Of a stretch of 64,000 nt of DNA, positions 23,753 through 38,918 are shown one piece after another; within the stretch, counting starts at the first letter, position 1, and each line of letters opens with the position of its first letter. The notes under the pieces were generated by a model, which was not told where the DNA came from, did no database searches, and was given only the letters and a program-made list of their open reading frames with translations. Origin of the DNA: Diphasiastrum complanatum (Eukaryota; Streptophyta; Lycopodiopsida; Lycopodiales; Lycopodiaceae); contig CM055095.1 of the NCBI GenBank assembly GCA_029204225.1, positions 64,030,136 through 64,094,135 of the forward strand, written 5' to 3'. Made by a program: the position numbers and the translations under genes.

Positions 23753-24309
23753 TAGAGACAATCAAAGCATTGATCAAATAGTCTAATCCAACTCCACACG
23801 TGTGGAAATAAGGCTGTAGTACGGCCTGTAGACAGTGTTTACAAAGTGCCAAAGCTGGGTTTTATTGGAAAAATAGAGTAATCACCATACAATGAGAGGA
23901 AACTCGAGTTTCTCCTTGAGGATCCAAAAAATTTCTATCATCTCACTATGGAGAATGGAAATACATAGTAAAACACACTTCCTTTGCAAAGTTAGGTGAA
24001 AATCCAGCATGTAATAAGGAAGTAGACTCCACTTTCTTGCCCTAATGTGAAAACCCTAGCCTAGATCTAAGAGTCATGCTTGGTAGGTGCATGGTAGGTA
24101 CAAATCTCATCATAAATCATGGTCTAGATCCTACAAAGTAGGAATCACTACCAAATAGACACAACCACTCCTCTTGACTCATGGTAACCTACTTTAGGTG
24201 TGTATGTACAAGTGGCACTTTGGCCATTCAAGTAACCAACAAACAATATTGACAAAATGTACAATATTCTACATGGCTAGATTTGCCAATGTAGGCAATT
24301 TTTCACACT
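23753..24309 (-). repeat. Element D 5' LTR, truncated at its U5 end
   Basis: Its 557 bp match the 3' LTR. At its left limit (23,753) similarity stops; the remaining 136 bp of LTR and the primer site are missing, and leader sequence of about 360 bp leads to the Gag ATG at 23,388. It contains CACACGTGTG near 23,795 and GTACGGCC. Confidence 0.85.
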
Positions 24310-24314
24310 ATGTG

Positions 24315-24383
24315 CAATCACAAATTACCTTATAAGATCATTGTGGGTGTTGGGAAGGTGTCCACATGTGTGAAACCCTCACA
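24315..24383 (+). repeat. Element A 5' LTR, second part
   Basis: It continues the LTR after the D insertion: AAGATCATTGTGGGTGTTGG ... CACATGTGTGAAACCCTCACA matches the end of the 3' LTR at 53,590-53,638, where the palindrome is intact (CACACGTGTG). Confidence 0.88.
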
Positions 24384-24396
24384 TGGTATCAGATCC
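24384..24396 (+). promoter_or_regulatory. Element A primer-binding site (initiator-Met tRNA type)
   Basis: TGGTATCAGATCC directly follows the LTR's terminal CA. TGGTATCAGA is the usual copia primer site complementary to the 3' end of plant initiator-Met tRNA, where minus-strand DNA synthesis starts. Confidence 0.88.
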
Positions 24397-25426
24397 ACCC
24401 TTAGGTATGATGTTCATGCATCAATCATTCAAGATTAGAGAGTGAAATTCATGATTTTGAGTGTGGTTGAGGATCTCGACTAGCTTCCAAGGGATTTTGG
24501 CATCAAGAGGGGCCAAAATCATGATAATTTGGATCTAAAAGGTACAATACAGACTATTGTGCTCATAGCATGTGTGGGATTCCCCAACTTTAAGGATTTA
24601 TGGTGTTCTATGTGGTGATCCAAATTGTGCAAGTAAATACTTGTTGGAGAGAGTGTAGATTTAGGTGCAAGAAATCTCAAGTGAATTGGTTCAATATAGA
24701 TCAAGTTATTGGAAGTTGTTTGGAAGTAGTTTGGGCACCCAACATGGTGAATTTCGCCAAAGAGCACCAAATCTTGGTGGTTGCATACAAAAACTCAAGT
24801 TTGTCTTGTTAATCTAGGTTTTGAGAGTTCTAGATGAGATTTTGAGACCCTAGTCACATTATTTCACTCCTACTCATAGTTCTTGAATGTTTTCTTTGGC
24901 TTGAAATAGAGTCATAGAGGTTTGTGAAACTCATGTGTAGTGTGTGATCCAAATTATCTTGGAGTTCCTTCTTTTGTGTCAGGCAAGCTCTAGTAGCTGA
25001 AGTTGATTGTTGGCACTGGTGGAGAGATTGGTCTCTCCTTTGTGATCAAAATCTTACTAAGTGGATCTAGCTCTTTGAAGCACACATATTAGTGAGAGAG
25101 AAGAATAAAACTTTTTAAAACTTTAAATCCAGCCCAAGGATGGAGGATGGATTAAATGTATCAAGCTTGATGTGAAAAATTGCTTGAAAAAACAAGGTTT
25201 TGAGAGCTAGTTTGGACATAGTTTGCAATCAAGTGGATTTTGAGACCAAAAGGGATCAAAATCATGATGAATTGATCCATGTTGGGTACTGTACAGATTG
25301 AGGTGCTTAGGCACTTTCGAGATCACCAAAATGTGGATGGTTGGTGTTTCTCCAAGGTAGATCCAAATCTAGTAAGCAAGTGGAAGTGACTCACTTTGCT
25401 TTACTCACATGTTTTGAAGAATCTTG
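24397..25426 (+). other. Element A untranslated leader or internal remnant
   Basis: No gag is found after the primer site. The sequence contains two diverged copies of a block (about 24,490-24,560 and 25,230-25,310) with CAAAATCATGATNAATT and GGTACNNTACAGA. A related GGTACTATACGGA block occurs in element B's leader near 30,310. Confidence 0.5.
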
Positions 25427-25980
25427 TGAGAAATTTCAACTAGTTTAGTCAAGTTTAGTCATATTTTGGTTAATTGTCAATATTAGGCCAATATGCATTT
25501 CAGACTTAGAGATGAACTTTATGAAAGTTATTTTAGTCAAATTTCATTTGAATTACCACTTTTGAAAAGTGTGAGAAAGTTAGGAGATCGAGTTTGAACA
25601 CATTCAAATTTGAATGTTAGATGCATTGAATCTAGTCATATTGTTGAGAGGGTTTTCATTATGGAGGGAAACCAAAGATTCATTAATGAGGCATGCACCT
25701 GCTATAAAAGGATGTAAACTCATGGAGAAAGAGATCTTCTCTCTCTCTCTAGATCTTCTTCTTGGGAGGATCTGTGTACCAATTCTTGCTTACTTCTTAG
25801 TTTTCAAAACTATTACCTGCTTGTTACCAGGCTCGTTTGGGCATTTCTTGGCTGTTTTCTTATTTGTTACAATGCCCAAGCCAGACAGAGACAGACTAAA
25901 TATCTTTGTAGTATTGTCTAGCCTGTCAGAGGACAACTCAAGGTCGTTCTCTCTTGAAAGCTCTCACATTCAAACATAGA
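25427..25980 (+). repeat. probable LTR remnant (family E) with TATA-like box
   Basis: It starts TGTGAGAAATTTCAACTAG. Its first about 190 bp resemble 57,239-57,440 (AGGCCAATATGCATTTCA, CTTAGAGATRRACTTTAT). A TATA-like GCTATAAAAG at 25,701-25,710 is followed by CT-rich sequence, as in an LTR promoter. I cannot fix its right end or find a partner. Confidence 0.5.
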
Positions 25981-29293
<3,313 letters not shown>

Positions 29294-29416
29294 GGATATG
29301 CATCCACTAAAAAAGCATACAAAGTTTATCTTCCCTCTATTGACAAAAAAATTGTTAGTAGAGATGTGATCTTCCATGAAGATCAGAAGTTTAACTTGGA
29401 TGATGCACAGGTCAAG
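29294..29416 (+). pseudogene. Element F Pol piece 1 (end of integrase)
   Basis: It encodes LVGYASTKKAYKVYLP and VSRDVIFHEDQKFNLDDAQV, the conserved block just after the copia integrase core (compare VGYSSTKKAYRVF and SRDVVFHEDQ in element B). It ends at TCAAG (29,412-29,416), the target site of element B. The frame continues in the piece starting after 41,958. Confidence 0.85.
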
Positions 29417-30153
29417 TGTGAAGAATTGAAAAAGATTATCTATGTTAGATATAGGGGTCTTATGTTTTTTGCATCAAGCATCTAGGTGTAGGATGTTGAT
29501 AGGAATAAATTTGGCATAGATGGCAAATTATGCATTTCCACTTGTAATGCCACTATTGAGCCAAAATAGAGTAAGAGGCTAAACACGTGCCAATTAGAGT
29601 GTAGACAAGTGTAAGGCTTTTGTTTGATGAATTCCAAGAGGTCCAATAGGATTTAGAGGTGGAACCTTGTGAGGTCCAATAGGAAATTGAGGTTTACTTG
29701 AATATAGTCCAATAGAATTAAGTGGTGCATGGATCAATGATCCAATAGGATCAATAGGTGACAAAATATGGTCCAATCATAGTTAAGCATAGTGGTAGCT
29801 CGTGGATCTACTAGTATCATTGTACTCCTCATTTTGGATCTAATTGATTTGGTGATTTCATGGATTTTGTGAGTTATTGGATTTCTAGCTTTCTCTCTCT
29901 ACTTGAGAGCTCATGATGCTTTTTCTCTCTCTACCCGAGGAGAGCAGCTTGTTTTTACTTAGATTATTTTTTGAATACTTCTCACACGTGTGAGTGAGAG
30001 TTGGAAGTGATTGAATGCATGTAGTAGTGTGTTTTTGCCATAGATTCAAAGATAGATTTTGAATCTCAATCTAGTCTTGATCTTGGTGCATCTACACACC
30101 TTAGGAGATCACAAGTACATGTAGTGGACAGTCCACACGTGTGAAATTCAACA
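29417..30153 (+). repeat. Element B 5' LTR (737 bp)
   Basis: It is near-identical to 41,222-41,958. It contains repeated GGTCCAATAGGA-like blocks and two CACACGTGTG modules (near 29,994 and 30,135). It is immediately followed by TCAAGGAAGAGCC instead of a canonical primer site; the first five bases repeat the TCAAG that precedes the LTR. Confidence 0.9.
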
Positions 30154-30909
30154 TCAAGGAAGAGCCTACCTAAGGTTACCATGCATTTTGATCCATCTAA
30201 GTGAAAAAATTTCATCAATCTTGAGCTAGAAGTTGTGAAGGCCCATTTTTCTAGCTATCTTGTTCAATCTTGGATCAAAAGAGGTCAAAAGGACATTGAT
30301 TGGGTATGACCTGGTACTATACGGAATCAAGTGCTCAGACACGTGTGAAGAACATCCAATTTCACTTTGGAAGTTCTCTCTCATGTTTGATCCATTTATC
30401 TTGCTTGATAGCTTGTTTTGAAGCTATTTTTGTCTAGTTTCTGATGCAATCAGTCTCATTCCATTTGGTTGAGCCAATCAAAAGCTATAAGCCTTTGAAG
30501 AGGGTTAGGTAGGGCACCTAGACCTAGGTGGACACATTTGGTTTGGTCAAGAGATTGCTTGGTTGATCCAAAATCACAGTTGTATGCTTGCCAATCTCAT
30601 CTATATGTGATCTAGGCACTGTTTTGAGATCTTAGCCATTTTGTTTCATGCAATATCATTGTATTTGAGTCAAATTTGATTTCTTAGAGTACTTCACACG
30701 TGCTAAGAGTGTTTGATCCTAACTTTGCCTATACTCCATCATTTGATGTGAAATAGATCTTGTGTTAGAGAGATTTGTGTAGCTAGTAAGAATCAATTCA
30801 CAAATAGTTGCAAGATCTTTCATAGGAGGAGATAGTACTCTATTATTGGATCCTATTGAGAGTGCGTAGCAACATTTATTGTTCATCATTTGAGTTTTCT
30901 TCACTTCAA
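30154..30909 (+). other. Element B leader
   Basis: About 750 bp of untranslated sequence before the likely Gag start. It has a GGTACTATACGGA ... ACACGTGTGAAG module near 30,312-30,345 resembling those in other LTRs and in A's leader, and CACACGTGC near 30,695. Confidence 0.55.
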
Positions 30910-33900
30910 ATGTCTTCAATGGGTTCATCCTTGTTGGAACCAAGTGAAAGATTGACCACTTCAAATTATTCAATCTGGAAAATGAGGATGGAGTCCATCT
31001 TGATCCTTCAAGGCATGATGGACATAGTTCTTGGCCTTGAAGAAGAACCACAAGTTCTTCAAGAGGTTAAAAAATACAAAAAGAGAGCTAGGATGGCTCT
31101 CCACTACATTAAGATGAATGTCTCTAATGAGATATTGAGGGAGATAGGTACTTGTACAACAGCCAAAGAAGCTTGGGATTGTCTCAAGGCTATCTATGAG
31201 GCTAAGAATACCTCTAGGCTTCTCACTCTTAGGAATCAAATCTTTCAAAGTAGCCCAAAGAGTGATGATAGTGCATCTAGTTATGTTTTGAGAGTAAAAG
31301 ATATTCATAGAGAACTTGCTTGTATTGGTGATTCCATATATCAAAATGAGCTAGTTCAAGTCATTCTCAATGGCTTGAGAAGTGAATTTGATAACCTTGT
31401 CCAATCCTATGCCATTAAGGAGGAGCTACCAAGTTTGGAGGCTCTCCAAAGTGTGCTAATTTTGGAAGAATCAAGACAAGAGTTCAAGCTCTTGAGGATG
31501 GACAAGCTTTCTCTCACTCATAATGATGGCAAAGCTCTCTTTGCCAAGGATAAGCACAAAGGGAGGAGCAAGAACCAACATCAACAATCCTCAAGCAAGG
31601 ACAAAGTCAAATCCAAAGACAAAGATGAGGAGGAAGATGATTCCTCTAATGCTTCATCATCCAAGCTCAAGAAGAAGAAGATCAAGTGCTTTATTGTGGC
31701 AAGAAAGGTCATTATGCCACCAATTGCTTCAAGAAGAAGAATCAACTCAAGCAAGCCAACATTACCAATGAGAAGGAAGACACTATTGCAAGTGATGGAG
31801 AGGGATCTCTTATGGTCTCTAGTTTCTCATCTACTCCTTTCAAGAAGGACGGCCTATGGTATATTGATAGTGGAGCCTCTTCACATATGTGTAGCTCCAA
31901 GGACTCTTTCTCTTCTATTGCACCTTATGATGGAGTCAAGAAATCAATATACACCGCAAATGATTTTGAGTGTCCTATTGAAGGCATAGGGAACATTCCC
32001 TTGAAGCTTGCATCCTCTAAAGTTCTTTCTCTCTCTAAAGTTCTTTATGTACCTAAGCTTACCAAGAATCTTATTAGTGTTGGCCAATTGCTTGATAATG
32101 GCCTTGATGTAAAATTCAATGTTGATACTCGCACTATCAAGAAGAATGATGAGATACTTGCATTAGGATCTAGATTTGGTGGCATCTATAAACTAGATCC
32201 AAATGAGTATGTGAATGCTTGTAATGTTGCTCTTGTGAACAAGCTCTCTATGGAGGAATCATGGCATAGGAGGTTGGGACATCCCAACTACAAATCCATG
32301 CTCTCTATGATCAAAGAAGCCAAAGCTATTGGCTTGCCAAAGTCACTCTCCAAGAAGATCAAGCCTTGTGAGGCTTGTGCTATTGCTAAATCTCACAAAA
32401 AGCCATTTACAAGATCTTCTATCAAAAGCAAGCATCCTTTGGAGTTAATCCACTCGGATGTGCATTTCTCATCAACTACAAGCAAGGGAGGAGCCACTTG
32501 TTTTGTTACTTTCATTGATGATTACACAAGATTCACTTGGATATATCTTCTTGCTTCTAAATCTATGGTGTTTGATCATTTCCTTATTTTCAAAGCTTAT
32601 GTAGAGAAGCAATTCTCATTCAAGATTAAAGCTCTTAGAAGTGATGGAGGTGGTGAATATATCTCCAATAAATTTTAAGATTTTTTCTTGTGCCTACTCT
32701 CCATATCAAAATGGAGTGGCCGAGAGAAAGAATAGATCTCTATGTGAATGTGCAAAATCTATGAGAATTGAGGCATCTTTGGCCAAAGATTTTTGGGGAG
32801 AAGCCATTAATTGTGCAAATTATCTTTGCAATAGGCTCCCACATATAGCTCTTGGAGGAAAGTCACCATATGAAATCTTATTTTTGAAGAAGCCTAAGGT
32901 TGATCACCTTAGAGTTTTTGGATGCTTATGCTTTGTCCATATTCCCTTGGAAACAAGGAAGAAGGAAGATCCTAGTGCATGCAAAGGGATCATGGTTGGA
33001 TACTCATCCACCAAAAAGGCCTATAGAGTCTTTATACTCTCTACTTCTCAAGTTATTGAAAGTAGAGATGTTGTCTTTCATGAAGATCAACACTCATCTT
33101 TTGAAGAGGCTGAGATCAAGAAATCTATGGATGCATCATCAATTATTGATCTTGAAGACAATCATGATGTGATGGGGTCGAGATTTGAAGAAGACTCTCC
33201 TTCGATTTTATCACCAAGAAGATCCATGAGAGATAGATCCGAGCCTAAGAGGCTCTCATATGAAGACAAAGGCAAACAAGTGGATCTTGATTCCACTAAT
33301 TATGTTTTTTATGTCTCTCATGAAGAGCCAAAGAATGTACAAGAGTCACTCAATACCAAGGAGTGGTATGATGTCATGAAGCAAGAGTATGATGCATTGA
33401 TCACCAACAATACTTGGGAGCTTGTGGATCCTCCATCCAACAAGCATGTGATTGATTGCAAGTGGGTATTTCGGATCAAGTTCAATCATGATGGCACCAT
33501 CAACAAGCATAAAGCAAGACTATGTGCCAAAGGATTTGCTCAAATCCATGGTCTTGATTATGAGGAGACCTTTGCACCCATTGCAAAGATGGTGACAGTA
33601 AAAATTCTTATTTCTCTTGCTTGTTTTTTCAAGTGGAAGGTGTTCCAATTAGATGTATCGAATGCTTTTCTAAATGGTTATCTTGAGGAGGAGATCTATA
33701 TGGAACAACCTCAAGGATTCATCAAGGATGAGTCCCAAAGTGTGCTTGCTCTTCAAAAGTCTTTATGGACTCAAGCAAGCACCAAGATCATGGTATTCAA
33801 GACTTAACTCTTTTCTTATCTCACTAGGATTTACTCTTAGTGACTATGATCCTTCCATGTATCTAAAGTTTGTAGCAATATTGTCATTCTTCTAATTTAT

Positions 33901-34038
33901 GTTGATGACATTATTCTTTGTGGAAGTTGTATCAAGCTAGTTGATGAAACCAAGCTAGCACTTGGATGTGAGTTTAAAATGCAAGATCTAGGAGAGATGC
34001 ATTACATCCTAGGCCTAGAAATTGATTTTTATGAAAAT
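30910..34038 (+). pseudogene. Element B Gag-Pol, first part, several frameshifts
   Basis: I place the start at the ATG at 30,910 (MSSMGSSLLEPSERL), by analogy with elements C and D. Gag blocks are IWKMRMESILILQGMMDIVL and LVQVILNGLRSEFDNLVQSY. A 1-bp deletion inside the zinc knuckle (near 31,690) breaks the frame; the next frame reads YCGKKGHYATNCFKKK. Protease WYIDSGASSHM, the pre-integrase motif (WHRRLGHPN ... CEACAIAKSHKKPF) and integrase FIDDYTRFTWIYLL follow. A small deletion and frameshift near 32,678 removes residues before SPYQNGVAERKNRS. RT has FQLDVSNAFLNGYLEEEIYM, a frameshift near 33,750, LYGLKQAPRSWYSRL and LIYVDDIILCG. It stops at EIDFYEN, where element C is inserted. Confidence 0.92.
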
Positions 34039-34900
34039 TGATAAATTTTACAGTTTTTAGGACAATAATGATTGTACTTTACAATCATAGAGAGTTATTG
34101 GTTGCTTAATCAATGAATCTATCAAGTTCTACACATTAGATCTTGATCTAGATTCACTACACTTGGATTTAAGCAAGAGCAATGGATCAACACATCATTT
34201 TTTAGTGAGAGCGGCTTCACACGAGTGGATTACTGTCCACTGTACGGCCTTCACCTGAAACAACAAGTACAATGATACTAGATAGCAATCATGCATAAAA
34301 ATCACAAGACAAATGACTAGAAATCTCACAAAAGTGTAGAGTGCAAAAGTCTCATCAATTTTCTTAGCAAAATGATGATCCTTTTATGGATCAAGTACAT
34401 CCATGAGTCTGGTACAGTCCAGCAGGCCTTCACATGTGTGAAGAGTGCCACATCACTCAGATCTATCCATTTTATCCATCCTTGATCCTTATCCAATAGT
34501 TGACCTTCTAGAATATGACTAAAATCCAAAAAGCTAGTCTCCTAGAATATAGGAATATTCCCTACAAAATAGGATCTAAGGAAAATGGTCAACTCTTATC
34601 TTCTAGTACTCTATACACACGTGTGAACATCCACTTGCCATGTGGGAGAATTTACTCATGCACATGCAAGGAAAAGCTAATTTGTAGGTGACTAGTCAAC
34701 TTGACTAAAAACTAGTCATTTCATGTTCACACTAACTAGAATGATACAAAATCAATTTGGATATATACAAACATGAAAAGTACATCCTTTCACATGTGGG
34801 AACAGGCTCCACACGTGTGAAATCATATCATCAACATATTCTAATGTTTGATCAATATTTACATGAACCAATGTCAAGTGAGAAGTGACAATTTTCAACA
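34039..34900 (-). repeat. Element C 3' LTR (862 bp)
   Basis: It pairs with 39,515-40,376. Several CACACGTGTG modules are present here in intact or mutated form (CACACGAGTG near 34,217, CACATGTGTG near 34,431, intact near 34,617 and 34,810). GTACGGCC follows the first. Confidence 0.95.
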
Positions 34901-34913
34901 CTCCTCCTCACTT

Positions 34914-37191
34914 CTAACTTGGAAAATCTAGTGTACATCTATCTACAATTCCAAGAGCATATCTTAACTTAAAAAATGGATCTTTGGACAATGGTTTGGT
35001 TAAGATATCAGCTATGCATTCGGATGATGGTACATGATGTAGTTGCACTTCCTTGGATTGTACCTTCTCCCTCACAAAGTGGTGAGCTATCTCAATATGC
35101 TTTGTTCTAGCATGGAAGATAGGATTTGAAGCAATTTGTTGAGAAGCTTGATTGTCACAAAATATGTAAGGGATCTCCTCGGCCTCTAGCACATGTAGTT
35201 CCATCAAGAGTCTTCTTAGCCATAGGAGCTCTTTGGTTGTTGAAGTCAATGCCTTGTACTCGGCTTCACAAGAAGATAGTGAGATTGTATCTTGCTTTTT
35301 GGAAAGCCAAGATATCACTCCTTCACAAAGAAATATTGCAAATGCACTAATGGACTTCCTATCCATCTTGTCACCTGCAAAATCTGAATTCGACTAGGCT
35401 CTCAAGTGCAAGTTAGATCCTTCATAAAGTATGCCAAAAAATCTAGTACTAGAAACATATCTAAGTACTCTCTTGGCACTTTTCCAATGATGAACTAAAG
35501 GAGCTTGCATACTTTGACTCAACTTGCTTACACAAAAACTTAAGTCAGGTCTAGTGATAGTTAAATAGATTAGAGAGCCTATAAGCTTCCTAAAGAGAGT
35601 GATGTCCTCAAAGGATGCTTCATCACCTTCATTAAAGGATGCTTCATCACCTTCATTAGTTGCTTTCACAACATGCTCCATAGGGGTGTCAATCCCCTTA
35701 CAATCTTTCATACCAAATCTTTCAAGAATGGAAGTAGCATACTTAGATTGACTTATGAAAGTACAATTGCTACTTCTAGACACTTCTATCCCAAGTATAA
35801 ACTTTAGGAAGCCTAGATCTACCATCTTGAACTCACTAGATAAGTCAACTTTTACTTTGCCTATGCCATCATCATCATTTCCTGTCATAATGATGTCATC
35901 AACATAAAGAACCAAAATGATGATCTTTCCTTCATTACATTTGAAATATAAAGAAGGTTCATAAGCACTTAGTACAAAGTCAAGAGAATAGAGAAAATCA
36001 TGCAACCTAGAGTACCAACCTCTAAGTGCTTGCTTCAAGCCATATAGGCTCTTCCTTAAGTAGCACACCTTTTGCTCCTCATCAACCTTGATGAAGCCCT
36101 CGGGTTGCATCATGTAGATTTCCTCTTCTAAGAAGCCATTCAGGAAGGCATTTGTCACATCCATTTGGTAGAGATCCCATTTGAACAAAGTAGCAATGCA
36201 AATAATTAATCTAATAGTTACAAGCTTAGCTACAGGTGCAAATGTTTCTTCATAATCCAATCCTTTTATTTGAAGAAATCCCTTAGCAACAAGCCTAGCT
36301 TTGTATTTACTAATAGATCCATCTTGATTGTACTTAATTCTATAAATCCACTTACATGCAAGTGGTTTCTTTCCTCTTGAAAGATTTACATTATTCCAAG
36401 TATGATTCTCTTCTAATGCATCATACTCTACTTGCATTGCATCTCTCCAAACTTTAGATTTACATGCTTCTTCAAAAGATGATGGTTCTTCAATCAATGT
36501 AGCTAAAAAAGAGTAAGATGTAGAAGAAGTAGAGCCTTTCTTTTTGCTTTCCCTTGTCCACATAGGTAAGCCTTGAGGGCTCAGCCTTGCTCCTTGATGA
36601 TCTTCTTGGCCCCTTTTGACTCGGATCCAAATCTCCATCCTCGGGTTTGTCATGATCCTCCTCGGGTTTGTCAAGATCCTCCTCGGATTTGTCAAGATCT
36701 TCAATGCACAATGGGTTAGATCCATTTGACAAGCTCTTAGCAAATTGTGACTCATCAAAAAGTACATCCTTGCTTACCTTTACTTTCTTGGATGTAGGAA
36801 CATATATCCTATATCCCTTGCTATTTTCTCCATAGCCAACAAAGATTCCTTTGAAGGAGGTAGCATCTTCTTTCCTTCTAGTCATCAAAGGAATGTGTAC
36901 ATAACAAGTACATCCAAAGATCTTAAAATCTTTTACATTGGGTTTCTTATCAAACAAGGCTTGATAAGGTGAGATCCCATCTATAGCACTACTAGGAAGT
37001 CTATTACACAAATAATTAGCACATGTTATGGCTTCTCCCCAAAATGAGATGGGAAGTGATGCATCAAGCCTCAAGGACTTTGCACACTCACATAGACTCC
37101 TGTTTTTCCTCTCGGCCACCCCATTTTGTTGAGGGGTGTAGGAACAAGTGTATTGTAACCTAATACCATTGATCTCACAAAAGTCTTTCAT
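34914..37191 (-). pseudogene. Element C Pol, C-terminal part: end of integrase, RT, RNase H
   Basis: It continues Pol in shifted frames. From 37,191 come CSYTPQQNGVAERKNRS and YVHIPLMTRRKEDATS. After a shift near 36,540-36,760 come CKWIYRIKYNQDGSISKYKA, YQMDVTNAFLNGFLEEEIYM, LYGLKQALRGWYSRL and LYVDDIIMTGN, then ITRPDLSFCVSKLSQ. A stop near 35,391-35,393 (TAG) breaks the frame before RNase H, which resumes at 35,366 with MDRKSISAFAIFL, SLSSCEAEYKAL and HARTKHIEIAHHFVREKV. A nine-codon direct duplication (NEGDEASF twice, about 35,610-35,660) sits before EDITLF. Confidence 0.92.
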
Positions 37192-38918
37192 TTATTGGAG
37201 GTGTACTCTCCTCCATTATCACATCTTAGTGCTTTGATAGAAGTACTAAGTTGTTTCTCTACTAGAGACTTGAACTTAATGAAAGCTTCATAAACAAGAC
37301 TTTTCTTTGATAGTAACTCAATCCATGTGAATCTAGTACAATCATCTATAAAAGTTACATACATCAAGGCACCTCCATTACTTGCATGTGAAAAACTATG
37401 TACATCAGAATGTATGAGATCCAAGGGAGAGAGAGATCTTGATGAAGATTTCTTGTAAGAAGATTTGTGTGACTTTGCAAGGCCGCATGCCTCACACATT
37501 TTTCCACACTTCTTGAAAGTTCTTGGTAGGCTGAGAGCTAGTTCCTTGCTTGCCATTGACTCCATAGATTGAAGATTAGGATGGCCTAGTCTCTTATGCC
37601 AAAGTTCCACTTGAGTTAGCTCCTTCCTAGCCAAGTTCACACTTTCACTTGCAACATTAGCATCCAACTTGAAAAGTCTACCTTGCTTAATGCCACTAGC
37701 TATGCACTTATCATTTTTCAAGATGGAACAAACTCCATTCTTGAAATGTACATCTAGTCCACTATCCATTAATTGTCCTACACTAAGCAAGTTTCTTGAA
37801 ATGGTAGGAACATACAAAACATTATCTAGATCTATCCTTTTAGATGTGCCTAAACAAAGAGGTATAGATCCTATGCCATCTATCTTGCATGCTTGATCAC
37901 TAGCAGTGTATATTGACTTCTTAGAGTCATTACAAGATAGAAGAGTAGAAAAATAATGCTTGTTAAAGGACATGTGGGAACTAGCCCCACTATCTATCCA
38001 CCATGTGTCTTGACTTGAAGTTGGTGTAGATGCAACCATTAAGGATGTGTTGAATCCATCCTCATATTCTTCCTCTTGAGCAATGTTCCCTTGATCTCCT
38101 TTGGCTTGTTGATTCTTCTTCAAGTAGCATTCTGAGGCAAAGTGTCCTTTCTTTCCACAAAAGAAACACTTTAGTTTTGCCTTGTTCTTCACTTTGCCTT
38201 TGGAGGTAGCTCCTGCATTCTTCATCTCGGCCTCCTTGCCTTGATTTTTCTTGAATGGATTTTGCTTTTTCTTGCCTTTAGATGTAAAGTTAGCTTTCTC
38301 CTCTCCTCCATTAAGTGACATGCTATCCATTCTTGTCTTGAGGTGTAGAAGCCTACTCTCCTCGGCCACAAGAACATTGTGCAACTTTTCAATGGATGGA
38401 AGAGAGTCTTGAATGGCAAATGATTGGACTAAGTTGGCAAACTCATCACTTAGACCATTCAAAATGATTTGTACTAGTTCTTGATCTTGGATCTTCTCTC
38501 CTATTGCACTTAACTCCTTGTTAAGAGATTTGATCCTAAGAACATACTCTTGTCCACTCTCTCCACTTCCTTTCATGCTTTGGAAAACTTGATTTCTTAG
38601 CATGAGGATTCTTGAAGTATTGTTGGATTCATAAATGCTCTTTAATGAATCCCAAGCCTCTTTGGATGAGGTACAAGAAGACACCTCTTTCAAGAGGTAA
38701 TTGCATACATTTAACTTTATGCAATGTAGAGCTAATCTTGCTCTCTTCTTGTATTTGGCTTGTTCTTGGGGAGTTTGAGGCTCTTCCTCTACTCCTTGAA
38801 CTATGTCATATAGATCATGGATCACTAGGAGTGATTGCATTCTCACTTTCCAAATGGAATAATTTGTGGAAGTGAGTCTCTCACTTGATTCCATCAAATA
38901 TCCACCCATGGATGACAT
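37188..38918 (-). pseudogene. Element C Gag, protease and integrase core (576 codons open)
   Basis: MSSMGGYLMESSERLTSTNY at 38,918 starts a full-length Gag (IWKVRMQSLLVIHDLYDIVQ, LVQIILNGLSDEFANLVQSF). An intact zinc knuckle CFFCGKKGHFASECYLKK follows, then protease WWIDSGASSHMSF, pre-integrase WHKRLGHPN ... CEACGLAKSHKSSY, and integrase HSDVHSFSHASNGG, FIDDCTRFTWIELL and KALRCDNGGEYTSNK. The frame ends at a TGA at 37,188-37,190 caused by a frameshift just after the integrase NGGEY motif. The Pol continues in the overlapping frame below. Confidence 0.93.

Larger units (their letters stand above)
18722..24309 (-). mobile_element. Element D: Ty1/copia retrotransposon nested in A's 5' LTR
   Basis: CTATG is duplicated at 18,717-18,721 and 24,310-24,314, and the element runs TGTGAAAAG...TTTTTCACA between them. 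It is on the minus strand: 5' LTR at right, then gag, protease, integrase, RT and RNase H, a polypurine tract (RC of CTCCTCCTCAAATC at 19,413) and the 3' LTR at left. About 5.6 kb, a normal copia size. The shared LTR parts differ at only about six sites plus a 2-bp indel in about 556 bp. The 5' LTR lacks about 136 bp at its U5 end and no primer site is found, so this copy could not be replicated as it stands. Confidence 0.9.

Noticed and set aside
29417-30153. A solo LTR instead of element B's 5' LTR
   Set aside because: TCAAG on both sides makes it possible, but the LTR is as long as and about 98% identical to the one at 41,222, and F's coding sequence is continuous from 29,416 to 41,959. 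I kept the full-element model and recorded the doubt as a finding.
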